DNA of 64,000 nucleotides from Spiroplasma sp. BIUS-1 (lineage in GTDB: Bacteria; Bacillota_I; Bacilli_A; Mycoplasmatales; Mycoplasmataceae), in contig NZ_CP048386.1 in NCBI RefSeq assembly GCF_010365805.1, positions 62,001 through 126,000 of the forward strand, written 5' to 3'. Below are positions 21,761 through 32,111 of this stretch, in pieces (positions within the stretch are counted from its first letter, which is position 1; every line of letters starts with the position of its first letter). The notes under the pieces are model-generated. The model did no database searches, was not told the origin of the DNA, and saw nothing but the letters and a program-made list of their open reading frames with translations. The position numbers and the translations under genes were made by a program.

Positions 21761-22285
21761 TGGTGGATTATTAATAAAATTTAAATAACTTTTTTTGAAT
21801 TCTTCGTTTTGACTCATTAGATATCTTGATATTTCAAAAAAAAGATAAAGATATATCAAATTAATAAACATTAAGATAAAAAATACTCATCAATTGCTTT
21901 TAGCGTTTTCCGCTCAACTAACTTTACTTATTAGAGAACCACTTGTTAACTCTATAAAAAAAGCTCCAATTGAAAATATAAGAATGAAATAATAAAAGAA
22001 TCTACCCTTAATAACATTTAATTGTTTTTCATTTGTTTCTGTATTTGTTATAACTTCCATATTATAAAAAAGTGATACTGAAGTTTTATTTAAATTTGTT
22101 GTTAGACAAACTAAGTAAAACAAAACAAAATTAAGGTTTATTTGACACACCAAAGTAATTTTTGTTTTAGTTTCTAGTGGTATGCTCAATAAAACAATTG
22201 AACTGATAACTATTAAAGATAATGTTATCGATCCAAATCACAGTATTGGTTTTTTTAAATCTGATTTGATAAGTTTGAATTCCAT
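21734..22285 (-). CDS. Small membrane protein of unknown function
   Basis: A 183-residue minus-strand protein with about four membrane helices: residues 14-40, 52-70, 110-130 and 150-175. UGA codons (including the tandem pair in SNWWVFF) read as Trp. The C-terminus is hydrophilic (PPKKEVKSQD). The start follows AAGGTGAAAAT. I do not recognise the family. Confidence 0.7.
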
Positions 22286-22349
22286 ATTTTCACCTTCTAT
22301 TATTATAGTCCAAAATAGGTTATCAATACGAGCAAAAAAATTACTAAAC

Positions 22350-22373
22350 TTTTTTTTTTTTTTTTTTTTTTTT
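22350..22373. repeat. T24 homopolymer tract
   Basis: An uninterrupted run of 24 T residues in the stretch between the minus-strand membrane gene and the BMP promoter. It begins 44 bases before the BMP -10 box. Apart from this tract, the promoter and the riboswitch, nothing is recognised in 22286-22615. Confidence 0.9.
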
Positions 22374-22392
22374 AAAATTAATAAAAATTTTT

Positions 22393-22422
22393 TTGTATAT
22401 TTTGGAATTCTCATTTTATAAT
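22393..22422 (+). promoter_or_regulatory. Promoter of the riboswitch-BMP operon
   Basis: -10 TATAAT at 22417-22422 and a possible -35 TTGTAT at 22393-22398 with an 18-base spacer. Transcription would start near 22430, just before the aptamer. Other TATAAT-like sites near 22566 and 22580 lie after the terminator and could give ligand-independent starts. Confidence 0.5.
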
Positions 22423-22445
22423 TAAATTGTAAATTAAATTAAAAA

Positions 22446-22557
22446 GCTTTTATAAGCCAACATATAGGGTTGGCGTTTCTACAATGTACCAATACATTTC
22501 TAAAGGCAACATGAAAGGGATCTTTTTAATAGTGATAAAAAAAGGTTCCTTTTTTTC
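22446..22557 (+). promoter_or_regulatory. Purine (guanine-type) riboswitch with terminator
   Basis: Aptamer: P1 GCTTTTA/TAAAGGC; P2 GCCAAC/GTTGGC closing loop ATATAGG; junction J2/3 GTTTCTAC at 22475-22482; P3 AATGT/ACATT closing ACCAAT; J3/1 TC with C at 22500. The GG of loop 2 and CC of loop 3 fit the kissing contact. A C at the specificity position and a U in the J2/3 core indicate guanine rather than adenine or 2'-deoxyguanosine. Downstream, a stem at 22516-22550 followed by T residues is the terminator. P1 AAAGG.AAC could pair with GTT.CTTT of the terminator as an antiterminator. It precedes a nucleoside transporter operon. Confidence 0.85.
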
Positions 22558-22615
22558 AAAACAAAATATAATAGCGACGATATAATTTACACAAATTAAT
22601 ATAGGAGAAAAAAAA

Positions 22616-24067
22616 GTGAAAAAATTACTTTCAGGATTGATGGCTGGAGCAGTTGTTTTATCTTCTGCTTCAAGCCTTGTTTCGTGTACAAACATAAAAG
22701 CAATTTCAGAAATTTATTTAGTAACTGATGCTGGTAAAATCTCTGATAAATCTTTTAATGAGTCTACTTATAAGGCGGGAACTGAGTTCCTTCAACAAGT
22801 TGTTGGACAAATTCCTGGTTACGAAGAATATCAAAGTAAAAAAATAGCAAGAATTGAACCTGAAAACTCAAGTACAAAAGTATTGAAAAATCAATATATG
22901 AATGCTAAGAATAATGGGGCAAAAACAATACTTTTACCTGGTTTTCACCACTCTATGCCTGGTGAAGGAGAAAATTTAGCTCCAATAGTAATGGGTGAAC
23001 AAGGTTCAACAATCATGTTGGATGGAGCGAGCTCTGCTAAAAATGAAATCGGATTTAGCTTTAGGGGTGATATTTCCGGGTTTTACGCAGGAATGGGAGC
23101 AATAATTTGACAGTTACAACAAGGTGATAAATACGACAAAATTTCTTTAGGATCTTTTGGTGGTATTTCAAACCCTGCTGCTGTTGATAACTTTATAGTG
23201 GGTTACTTAGCTGCTATAGAAGTTTTTAATGAATTTAAAGCAGATGATTCAAATTGAATCGTTTTAAAAGATAAATTCGGGTTTGATGATTCGGTAAGAA
23301 AGAAAACTGTTGAAATGACTCAAAAACAATATCCAACATCAAATAGTGATCCATCTTGATTTTCAAATTCATTTGCACAAGGTGACGGACAAGTAGTTGC
23401 TGGAACACTTATACAAAATGGTTCAACAGTTATAATGCCTGTTGCGGGACCTCAAACTTTAGATGCTGTTGGACTTTCAAAACAAATTGAAGGTGGAAAT
23501 AAAGTTAAAATAGTTGGTGTAGATACAAACCAAGCTGAAGCTTTTCCACAAAATGAAGGAATGTTTATAACAAGTGCTGAAAAAGATTTAAGAGGAGCTG
23601 TTATTGCGGGATTAGCACATACACAGTATTGAATTGATAGAGTGACTGGTGAAGGAGAAAATAGTCTTGGATCTAAGACTGAAGAACTTTTAGGTACTGA
23701 TTTCCAAGTTACAATCAAAGATAAAGATGGAAAATTTGTTGGAGTAGATGTTGGTGGAAATAAAGCTTGAGACCGAGACCTTACTTTAGATCAAAATCAA
23801 GTTAAAGAAGAAGATGGTCAAGGAAATACACTTTGAGTTGCCGGAAATATGTCTTCTGGCGGAAGAAATCAACTAGAAAAAACTTATGCAGACAATATTA
23901 AGGAAATATTTAATGTAGATGTTCTAACAAAAGCTTCAATAGATTTATTTGATAAAATTGATAGTATTCAAAAAGGTCAAACAATGATCAATGATTCATT
24001 TGTAAGTGAATATGCAAAAATTATTTTAAAAGAAATCAAACAAGGAGGTAACTCAAACAATGGCTAA
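22616..24067 (+). CDS. BMP-family nucleoside-binding lipoprotein
   Basis: A 483-residue lipoprotein starting at GTG 22616 (AGGAG site upstream). The signal peptide ends in a lipobox with Cys24 (SSLVSC). The mature part has the BMP/PnrA fold: LVTDAGKISDKSFNESTYKA at the N-terminus, a GDISGFYAGMGA segment, SLGSFGGISNPAAVDNFIVG and KIVGVDTNQAEAF. BMP proteins bind purine nucleosides and hand them to an ABC permease. The gene overlaps the ATPase gene by 8 bases, and a guanine-type riboswitch lies upstream. It is longer than typical PnrA (about 350), with additions toward the C-terminus. Confidence 0.93.
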
Positions 24068-25607
24068 ATATGCAATTGAAATGGAAGATATCTCAATGAT
24101 TTTCAATCAAAAAATAATAGCAAATCAAGACATAAATTTCAAAGTTGAAAAAGGTGAGATTCACTGTTTAGTTGGTGAAAATGGAGCTGGTAAATCAACA
24201 CTTATGTCTATTCTTTTTGGAATTTATCAACCAACAAAAGGAACAATTAAAGTAAATGGGAGAGAAGAAATAATAACTTCTCCAATCAAAGCAACTAAGC
24301 TTGGTATTGGAATGGTTCATCAACATTTTAAGTTGATTGATATATTACCAATATGAAAAAATATTTGTTTAGGTTCAGAAGAAGTTCTTGGTTGAGAATT
24401 CATGAACAAAAAAGCAGTTGTAGAAAAAACAACTGAATTAATGAAAAAATATAATCTAGAAGTTGATCTAGATGCAAAAGTACAAAACATATCAGTTGGT
24501 ATGAAACAAAGAGTTGAGATATTAAAAATCTTATATAAAGATGTAGATATCTTAGTGTTTGATGAACCAACAGCTGTTCTAACTCCTCAAGAAATTGATG
24601 GATTACTTGATGTTATGTTAGAATTCAAAAAAATAGGAAAAACAATTATTTTCATTACTCACAAATTTGCTGAAATAGAAAAAGTTGCAGATAAAGCAAC
24701 TGTAATCAGAAAAGGTAAGTATGTAGGGACTTTCGATGTTAAAAAATCAGGTATGGAAGAAATTTCAAAAGCAATGGTTGGAAGAACATTAGTGGAAGTT
24801 AAAAATACATCAACTTCAAAACCTGGAGATGTTGTAATTAAATTTGAAGATATAAATGTTAAAAAACACAATAATAACAAAGTTATGGGATTAAAAGACT
24901 TCAATCTAGAAATTAGAGAAGGAGAAATAATTGCTATAGCAGGAGTTGAAGGTAATGGACAAAACGAAATTGCTGAAGTACTTAGTGGTTTAGTAAAACC
25001 GGCAAGTGGAAAAATCTATCACAGAGGTGAAGAAATTTCAAAAACATCAATTTCAAAAAGATACCTTGAGCATAAAATGAGTTTTATTCCAGAAGACAGA
25101 CATAAGCATGGTCTTGTTTTGGATGAAAACATCATTAATAATACTCCGCTCCAAGATATTTCAACTAGCAAATATAGTAAAGCGTGGTTTGTTAATTTTG
25201 CAAAAGTACAAAATCAAAGTCAACGAATCATCAAAGACTATGATGTAAGAAATGCAGATGCAGGATTCACAGTAACAAGAAATTTATCTGGAGGTAACCA
25301 ACAAAAAGTTATCATCGGTAGAGAACTTACAAGAGAAAATGATTTCATTATCATTTTCCAACCAACTAGAGGTTTAGATTTAGGATCAATTGAATTTATT
25401 CATCAACAAATTCTAAAAGCGAAAGAAGAAAGAAAAGCTATATTGCTAATTTCTTATGAACTTTCAGAAGTTATGCAACTTGCAGACAAAGTTGTAGTTG
25501 TTAACTCTGGTCAAATAGTTGGACAAGTAGATAAAAAAGAAGCTACAAGAGAAAAAATTGGTCAACTAATGACTTCAAACTTAGAAGGAGGATCAGCAAA
25601 TGTTTAA
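24060..25607 (+). CDS. Nucleoside ABC transporter ATP-binding protein (two domains)
   Basis: A 515-residue protein with two ATPase domains in tandem, as in RbsA/YufO-type importers. The first domain has Walker A GENGAGKST, SVGMKQRVEILKILYK and Walker B DILVFDEPT. The second has a degenerate P-loop, GVEGNGQNE, and LSGGNQQKVIIGRELT with FIIIFQPTRGLDLGS in place of a classic Walker B. Such half-degenerate second domains are common in this family. It is part of the riboswitch-controlled uptake operon, overlapping its neighbours by 8 bases on both sides. Confidence 0.94.
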
Positions 25608-27309
25608 AATTAAGTTATGAACTTTAAAAGTTAAAACAGAAGCATTTGTTAATTCGACAACTTTTAAAGAAAAGCTGGGATTTGTAAAATCATCAGCCAT
25701 ATCAATAACACTTGGACTTCTTGTTGGAATTTTATTCATTTTCTGTAATGGAGAAAATGGATTTGGTTTCTTATGAACTGCTCTTTCAAGAGCATTAACT
25801 ACAAATATTTCAAGAACACTAGTTTACTTTGGGGTATACACACTAATTGGTTTAGGATTAGCGTTGGGATTCCAATTGAAAATATTTAATATGGGAGGTT
25901 CTGGACAAATATTGTCAGGACTTCTAATGTCATTTGTCATTATGAACTCAATAGGAAACGAAACAAAAAATGCACCATTAATATTCTTTGTATTTATTAT
26001 TTCGGGAATGTTAATTTCTGTAGCTTGTGGTGCTATGAAAGTTTATTTAAATGTTCATGAAGTTGCTTCATCAATATTGTTGAATTGAACTTTCTGATAT
26101 TTACTAAAATGATATATGACAGTTACAGGAACACCAACAGCATCACCTGTGTTAAATGAACATATGGCAATGATGGGTAATTCCTTGTGATCACTTTGTG
26201 TCTTGTTAGCATTGTTAGCAGTTATTGTAACTTATATAATTGCCACATTCACAACAACAGGATACAAAATTAGAATTGTTGGTAAATCATCAACAGCTGC
26301 TACTTATGCTGGGATCAAAAGTCAATACTACATTCTTATAGTTATGGCTTTACAAGGTTTATTTATAAGTATGGCAGGTTATTTCTATTATTTCTTAATT
26401 CAAGGAAGTATAACTTTCAATAAAGATTTAGTTCCTCAATTAGGGTTTGACGGTATTCCAATTGCATTGGTTGCATTTAACAATATTCTAGGGGTTGTAC
26501 CTGTTGCATTATTCTGAGCATTAGTAAAAGAAGGTGCTTCAGTTGCAATTACAACACCTCAATACAATAGTTTACAACCAGAAATAGCAGACTTGATATT
26601 TGGTATTATCATTTATTGTTCAACTCTATATGTGCTTTTCGTTAAGTTCCACTTAATAGAAAAAATTAAACAAATGATATACTTGGAAAAAGATGTTCTT
26701 AAAAAAAATAAAATTAAAGAATATAAAATGGAAATTAAAACACAAAAAGCTTTATTAAAAGATGTTGCAAGCCTAAATGAACTAAGTTCAATTAAAGAAG
26801 AAATTCTAGCAACACCAAAAGAAGATAAACAAAAAATAAAAGATTTATCTGATCAATATCGTGAAGTTAAGATTTTCCATGAAAGAAAATATCAAAAAGT
26901 TATTGCAGACTTAAAACAAAATATAGTCGATACAATAAACAATGGTTATAAAGAATTTGAACAAAAAACTATTAAAGGTTTATCAATAAACTTTAGTAAC
27001 CACAAAGCTGGAAAAGTGTTTTCAGCATTAGATCAAGTAATTGAAAAAATCAGTGATTATGACAAAGAAAATAAAGCTGTTGTAAAACAAGAATGTGAAA
27101 TTTTAATTACAGAAGCTGAAATTCAAGTTAAAGAATTGAAAGCTCAATACTTAGAATCTAAAAAAGAAGCAAAAGAATTCCTAAAAGAATTAAATGCAAA
27201 TTACAAAATTAATTTAAAAAACAGTGACGAAGAACAAAAGATAAATATTAAAAAAGAATATTTTGAGAAAATAATGGAGGTAAAAGATAAATATGACAGA
27301 CTTCATTAG
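25600..27309 (+). CDS. Nucleoside ABC transporter permease 1 with long coiled-coil tail
   Basis: A 569-residue permease. Residues 1-350 are a YufP-like membrane domain (FNMGGSGQILSGLL, KVYLNVHEVASSILLN, GYKIRIVGKSSTAATYAGI). After the last helix comes about 220 residues of hydrophilic, Lys/Glu-rich sequence (residues 350-569) predicted as coiled coil, for instance EKDVLKKNKIKEYKMEI and QVKELKAQYLESKKEAKEF. That tail is absent from typical permeases of about 350 residues. The frame is continuous with UGA as Trp, so the tail is not a sequencing artefact visible here. The end overlaps the second permease by 17 bases. Confidence 0.9.
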
Positions 27310-28234
27310 TGCTTTATTCAGTGACACATCAACATTCTTTGCAATATTTATGTTGGCAGCTGTTGCTGGTATGTTCTCTGAAAGATCAGGGGTTGTAAAC
27401 CTTGGAATTGAAGGTTACATGACAATGGGTGCTTTAGGATATAGTATCTTTGGTTATGCATTACATCAAAGTGGTGCAAACCCAAGTCAATGACTACAAT
27501 TAATTGGTTTATTCGTTGGAGCTGGAGTTGGAGCACTTGTTTCATTACTACATGCTTTCACAGCAATTAAACTTAAAGGTGACCAGATAATATCTGGTAC
27601 AGCTATCAATATTCTTGCACAAGGAATAGCGTTAGTTTTAGCAACATCAACTTTAACTGGACCTGAAAACTATATTAACTCAGGATTTATAACACTTGGA
27701 GTTGGATCAGGAACAAGTAAAATACTTACAGTATACTTAGTGATTGCAATTATAATTTCACTTGTAATGGGTTTCTACTTTACTTTTACTAAAACTGGTA
27801 CAAGACATATTTCTGCAGGAGAAAATCCTCATGCACTTGATGCAGCAGGTATATCTGTAAATAAATATAGACTTGTTTGTGTAATACTTTCTGGAGCTAT
27901 TGCAGGGCTTTCTGGAGCAATATTTGTAGTATCAAGATTGCTAGGAAGTTTTGCAGGATCAACACAAGGTTATGGATATATTTCATTGGCAATTATGATT
28001 TTAGGGCAATGAAGAATAAGCATGATTACATTATTCTCATTTGTATTCTCATTCATGTTTGCTTTAGGTACAAGATTACCTGTTATTGAAAATGCTGGTG
28101 AGTGAATGAAAGCTAATGGATCACTATTTAGAGTTTTACCATTCGTTATGTCACTTATCGTTATGATGATTTTTGCAAAAAAATCAAAACCTCCAAAAGC
28201 AAGTGGTCTTCCATTTGACAAGGCACAAAGATAA
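27293..28234 (+). CDS. Nucleoside ABC transporter permease 2
   Basis: A 313-residue YufQ-like membrane protein, the second half of the permease pair. Typical segments are GMFSERSGVVNLGIEGYMTM near residue 26 and TGTRHISAGENPHALDAAGI in the cytoplasmic loop, followed by AGLSGAIFVVS and a GYGYISLAIMILGQW helix. Length is normal. It is the last gene of the riboswitch-controlled operon; a terminator follows. Confidence 0.94.
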
Positions 28235-28256
28235 AAATATTAATAAAAGTTAAAAG

Positions 28257-28280
28257 AAGTTTCTATGGAAACTTTTTTTA
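28257..28280 (+). terminator. Intrinsic terminator of the nucleoside transporter operon
   Basis: Stem AAGTTTC/GAAACTT with loop TATG, followed by a T run. Confidence 0.82.
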
Positions 28281-28321
28281 ATTTGGTTAAAATAAAGTTG
28301 TATTTAAAGGAGAAATGAATT

Positions 28322-29038
28322 TTGAAAATACCTACACCACATATTAATGCAAAAAAAGAAGATATTGCAAAAATCGTATTAATGCCAGGAGATCCATTAA
28401 GAGCTAAAAAAATAGCAGAAACATATCTAGAAGATTACAAGTTAGTAAATGAAGTTAGAAATATGTTTATGTATACAGGTACTTACAAAGGAATAAAAGT
28501 AACTGTTGCTGGAAGTGGAATGGGATGTCCAAGTATTGGAATCTATTCATATGAATTATTCAAATTTTATGATGTTGATTACATAATAAGAGTTGGTAGT
28601 GCTGGATCATATAATGAAAACATAAATGTTTACGATGTTTTCAATGTTAAAGAGGCGTTTGGAGAAAGTAACTATGCAAAAATAGCTGCCAACATTGATT
28701 CAAATATAATAGAGTCTGGAAAAGATCTTTTTGAAAAAATTGAAGAAGTTGCTAGAAAAAATAATATTGAAACACACACAGGAAGATGTCATTCATCTGA
28801 TGTATTTTATAGATATGAAGACTCAATGACTTTTGCTAAAGAGAATAATTTAGATGTTGTTGAAATGGAATCATATGCACTTTTTGCTAATGCAATTGTT
28901 ACAGGAAAGCAAGCCGCTTGCTTATTAACAATCTCAGATAGTTTCATCACAAATCAAATTACTACTGCTGAAGAAAGACAAAACAATTTCATGAAAATGA
29001 TAGAGTTGGCTTTAGAAACTTCACTAGAATTAAAATAA
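28322..29038 (+). CDS. deoD: Purine nucleoside phosphorylase DeoD
   Basis: A 238-residue hexameric-type PNP that splits purine (deoxy)nucleosides to base and (deoxy)ribose-1-phosphate. Motifs: PHINAKKEDIAKIVLMPGDP at the start, VAGSGMGCPSIGIYSYEL, RVGSAGSYNENI, the substrate-binding VVEMESYALFANA and TISDSFITNQITTAEER with the catalytic Asp. It starts at TTG 28322, 9 bases after AAGGAG; the nearby ATG 28315 is out of frame and stops early. Placed directly after the nucleoside importer, it would process the imported nucleosides. Confidence 0.96.
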   Translation: MKIPTPHINAKKEDIAKIVLMPGDPLRAKKIAETYLEDYKLVNEVRNMFMYTGTYKGIKVTVAGSGMGCPSIGIYSYELFKFYDVDYIIRVGSAGSYNENINVYDVFNVKEAFGESNYAKIAANIDSNIIESGKDLFEKIEEVARKNNIETHTGRCHSSDVFYRYEDSMTFAKENNLDVVEMESYALFANAIVTGKQAACLLTISDSFITNQITTAEERQNNFMKMIELALETSLELK

Positions 29039-29045
29039 TAAAAAT

Positions 29046-29083
29046 AAAAAACAGCCTTTAGTAAAAAAAGGATGTTTTTTTAT
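29046..29083 (+). terminator. Intrinsic terminator after deoD
   Basis: Stem AAAAAACA.CCTTT against AAAGG.TGTTTTTT with one bulge, loop AGTAA, followed by T residues. Confidence 0.75.
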
Positions 29084-29166
29084 TTTGGAAAAAAATTCTA
29101 TTAAACTATTCTACTATTATTCAATTTATAGTAAAATAACAATGATTTTGTAAATGAGGTATTCTA

Positions 29167-30117
29167 ATGAAAATTTTAGCCATTGAATCAAGTTGTGATG
29201 AGTTCAGCATTTCAATAATGCAAGATGGTAATGTTTTATCAAATGTTATTTCAAGCCAAATAAAAGAGCATTCAGAATTTGGTGGAGTTGTTCCGGAACT
29301 AGCATCTAGATTACATGTTGATAATTTCCACTGAGTTCTAACCAAATCACTTTATGACAGCAAAGTAAGTTTAGAAGAAATAGATTATATTTCTTATACC
29401 TCAAATCCAGGACTTATTGGAAGTTTAATTATAGGAAAATTAGTGGCACAAACACTAGCTATGTTTTTAAATAAACCGCTAATGGAAATGAACCATATTC
29501 AAGGTCATATTTATGGTGCGAATATTGAAGAAAAATTTGAATACCCAGTACTTGCACTTGTTGTTAGTGGTGGACACACTCAAATTCAATGATTAGAAAA
29601 ACCTTTAGACTTTAAAATAATAGGATCAACGCAAGATGATGCGGTTGGTGAATGTTATGACAAAGTAGCTAGAGTTTTGGGATTAAAATATCCAGGTGGT
29701 CCTAAAATTGATGAATTATCAAAAAAAGGAGATTCTTCTAAATATAAATTACCTATAAGTAAAAATGACAACACTTATGATTTTTCGTTTTCAGGATTAA
29801 AAACAGCAAGTTTAAATCTAATTAACAAATTAAATCAAAATAAAGAAACTTTAAATATTGAAGATTTTTGTGCAAGTTTTCAAAAAACAGCAATTGAAAC
29901 TTTAATGTTGAAGTTTGAAAAAGCAGTTAACGAATATAAACCAAAAACAATTACTGTAGTTGGTGGAGTTAGTGCAAACTCAAGTGTAAGAGAAAACATA
30001 TTTAAAATTGGGGAAAAATACAAAATAAACAAAATCATTGTTCCAAATATGGAATATTGTACAGATAATGCAGCTATGATAGCTGAATTAACTAATGAAT
30101 ACTTGAAACTAAAGTAA
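29167..30117 (+). CDS. tsaD: tRNA threonylcarbamoyladenosine transferase TsaD
   Basis: A 316-residue ASKHA-fold protein that transfers the threonylcarbamoyl group to A37 of ANN-decoding tRNAs, working with TsaB/TsaE. Seen: IESSCDE at the start, [13 protein letters not shown], metal-binding HxxxH (His110 and His114 in [10 protein letters not shown]), [35 protein letters not shown] and [12 protein letters not shown]. Slightly shorter than typical (about 335-340). Part of a possible operon with the RpiR regulator 14 bases downstream. Confidence 0.97.
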
Positions 30118-30131
30118 AAGGAGCTTATAAG

Positions 30132-30911
30132 ATGAGATCGTTCTTAAGTAAATTAACAACAATAGATGATAAAGACTTAACAATAAAAGAGAAAAAAATT
30201 GTTGAATATATAAAAACACATCTAAAAGAAATTGTAGATACAAATATGAAAATAGAAAGAATGGCACAAGAAGCAGGAACTGGTTATAGTGCTATTTATG
30301 GTTTATTAAAAAAACTAAACATTAAAGGTTTTAGAGATTTTGCAATTTCACTTGCAAATGATGCTGAAAACCAAGAAATTAATGTCGCTAAAAATGATGA
30401 AAATGTTGTTTCAGGATATATAAATATCATTAAGCAAAACTATGCATTAATAGATAAAAAATCAATTTTTGAAACTTTAAATATTATTAAATCTTCAAAA
30501 AAAGTATTCTTCTGTTACTGAGAAAATTTACTTTCAGGACCAGCTCAAGAACTATCAAACTTCTTTTATAAAAATGGTTACAATGTTTATTTATTGGATA
30601 GTGATCAAGAAACTATAAGAGATAGAATAAAAACTTCAAACGAAGATGATGTTTTTGTTTTCTTTACAAGATATGGTAATTCAACCAGACTTGATAATGC
30701 AATTAAAGAACTTGGAGAAATGAAAAGAAAAGTAGTTTATATTTCAGGTAAAGTTGCATCATATGATATAAATAAATATCTATCTTCAATACACACACTA
30801 ATTGTGGATAATCCTGACACAAGCATTTTTAAAGGACATATTTCGCATTCAGTACCTTTTAATTATTTTAATGACCTATTAATTTATCATTTTTTAAATT
30901 CAGAACATTAA
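30132..30911 (+). CDS. RpiR/MurR-family transcriptional regulator
   Basis: A 259-residue regulator: N-terminal helix-turn-helix (residues 1-75, LTIKEKKIVEYIKTHLKEI and MAQEAGTGYSAIYGLLKKL) and a C-terminal SIS sugar-phosphate-binding domain (residues 105-250, with KKVFFCYWENLLSG and DVFVFFTRYGNST). RpiR proteins usually respond to a phosphosugar. No sugar gene is adjacent, so the target is unknown. The UGA at 30519 is Trp. Confidence 0.9.
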
Positions 30912-30934
30912 TCATTAGAAAAGAGTATTAAAGT

Positions 30935-32044
30935 ATGAAAAAAATAAGAAGAATCAGAAAAAATACATTAATAAATAGAGTAAAAAAAGGTTTTAGAACA
31001 ATCTATAGTGGTTTGGAAAAACCTTTTTCAGAACCATCTTTATTGGTTTCTTCAAAAGTAAAAAAATTTAATAAAACAAAACAAGATAAAAAATGACTAA
31101 AGGCTTTATTAACCACAAATAAAGTAGTTACAAAATTTTATAAAAGACCTGAACTAGCGGTTCAAGATATTCAAAATATTGAAGCAGTTAACTTTAAAGC
31201 TAGAGACGGAATAAGGTTATTCGGACTTGTTTATGAGCCAAACAAAGATTCTAATAAATGAGTTATTGCTTCTCATTGATTTGCAGGTCACAAAAATTGA
31301 TCACTACACCATGCTAAGCCATTTGCTAAAATGGGATATAACATATTTGTTTATGATTTTAGAGGTCATGGTCAATCCGAGGACGATTCAACAACAATGG
31401 GTGGTAAAGAACAGTTTGATTTAATGGGGGCCGTAGACTGACTAAGAGAAAATAAAAAAGTGGACAGTTTGGCCTTCATGGGAACAAGTATGGGTGGTTT
31501 TGTTTCAAATTATTGTGCAATGAAATATAAAGATGAACTTAAAAAATTAAACCTCAAATTTGTAGTTTCTGATGTAACTTATGGAAGTGTATTTAGTTTA
31601 TTCTTACATGTAAGAAATATTTACTTAGGTTTCCTTCCTAAGAGAAGAACTAAAAAATCTATAAATAGAGTTATTGAAAAACAAAATAGAAAAGAGGGAA
31701 ATATTAATTTACATGAAATTAGTATATTCCACTTATTAAGAGAAAACGGAAATAAAGATTTATTCCCGACTTTATTTTTACATTCAACAGATGACAAGGT
31801 TACAAGTCCTGCTGATACATATGAACTTATAATTAAAAGAGACTTTGAAAAAGATGATTACTTAGTTTTTAACTTCTCAATGCATACACAAGCTATGAGA
31901 TATCATTTCAAAACTTTTAATTATAAAATAGCAGAGTTTATAAATAAATATGAACCCGATCAAGAGAAATTTGATAACCTTGTAAAAGAATGACAGTTAT
32001 TGAAATTTGATAAGAAAGATCAAATATCTTTATTACTAAAATAA
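30935..32044 (+). CDS. Alpha/beta hydrolase
   Basis: A 369-residue protein with a basic N-terminal extension and an alpha/beta-hydrolase fold: SHWFAGHK (oxyanion region), VYDFRGHGQSEDD, the nucleophile elbow MGTSMGG with Ser185, LFLHSTDDKVTS with the acid residue, and FSMHTQAMRYH with the His. The catalytic triad therefore looks complete. Similar proteins are common in Spiroplasma and Mycoplasma and are thought to be esterases or lipases; the substrate is unknown. It starts at ATG 30935. Confidence 0.88.
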
Positions 32045-32049
32045 TTTAA

Positions 32050-32079
32050 ATATGAGAGCTAATTAACTCTCATATTTTT
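32050..32079 (+). terminator. Intrinsic terminator after the hydrolase
   Basis: Stem ATATGAGAG/CTCTCATAT with an 8-base loop, followed by T residues. Confidence 0.85.
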
Positions 32080-32111
32080 GTATAATATTATTGCAAAAAG
32101 GAAGTACTAAA

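Noticed and set aside
22182-22421. Plus-strand open frame of 79 codons including the T24 tract
   Set aside because: It runs antisense to the minus-strand membrane gene and its tail is a poly-Phe from the T run.
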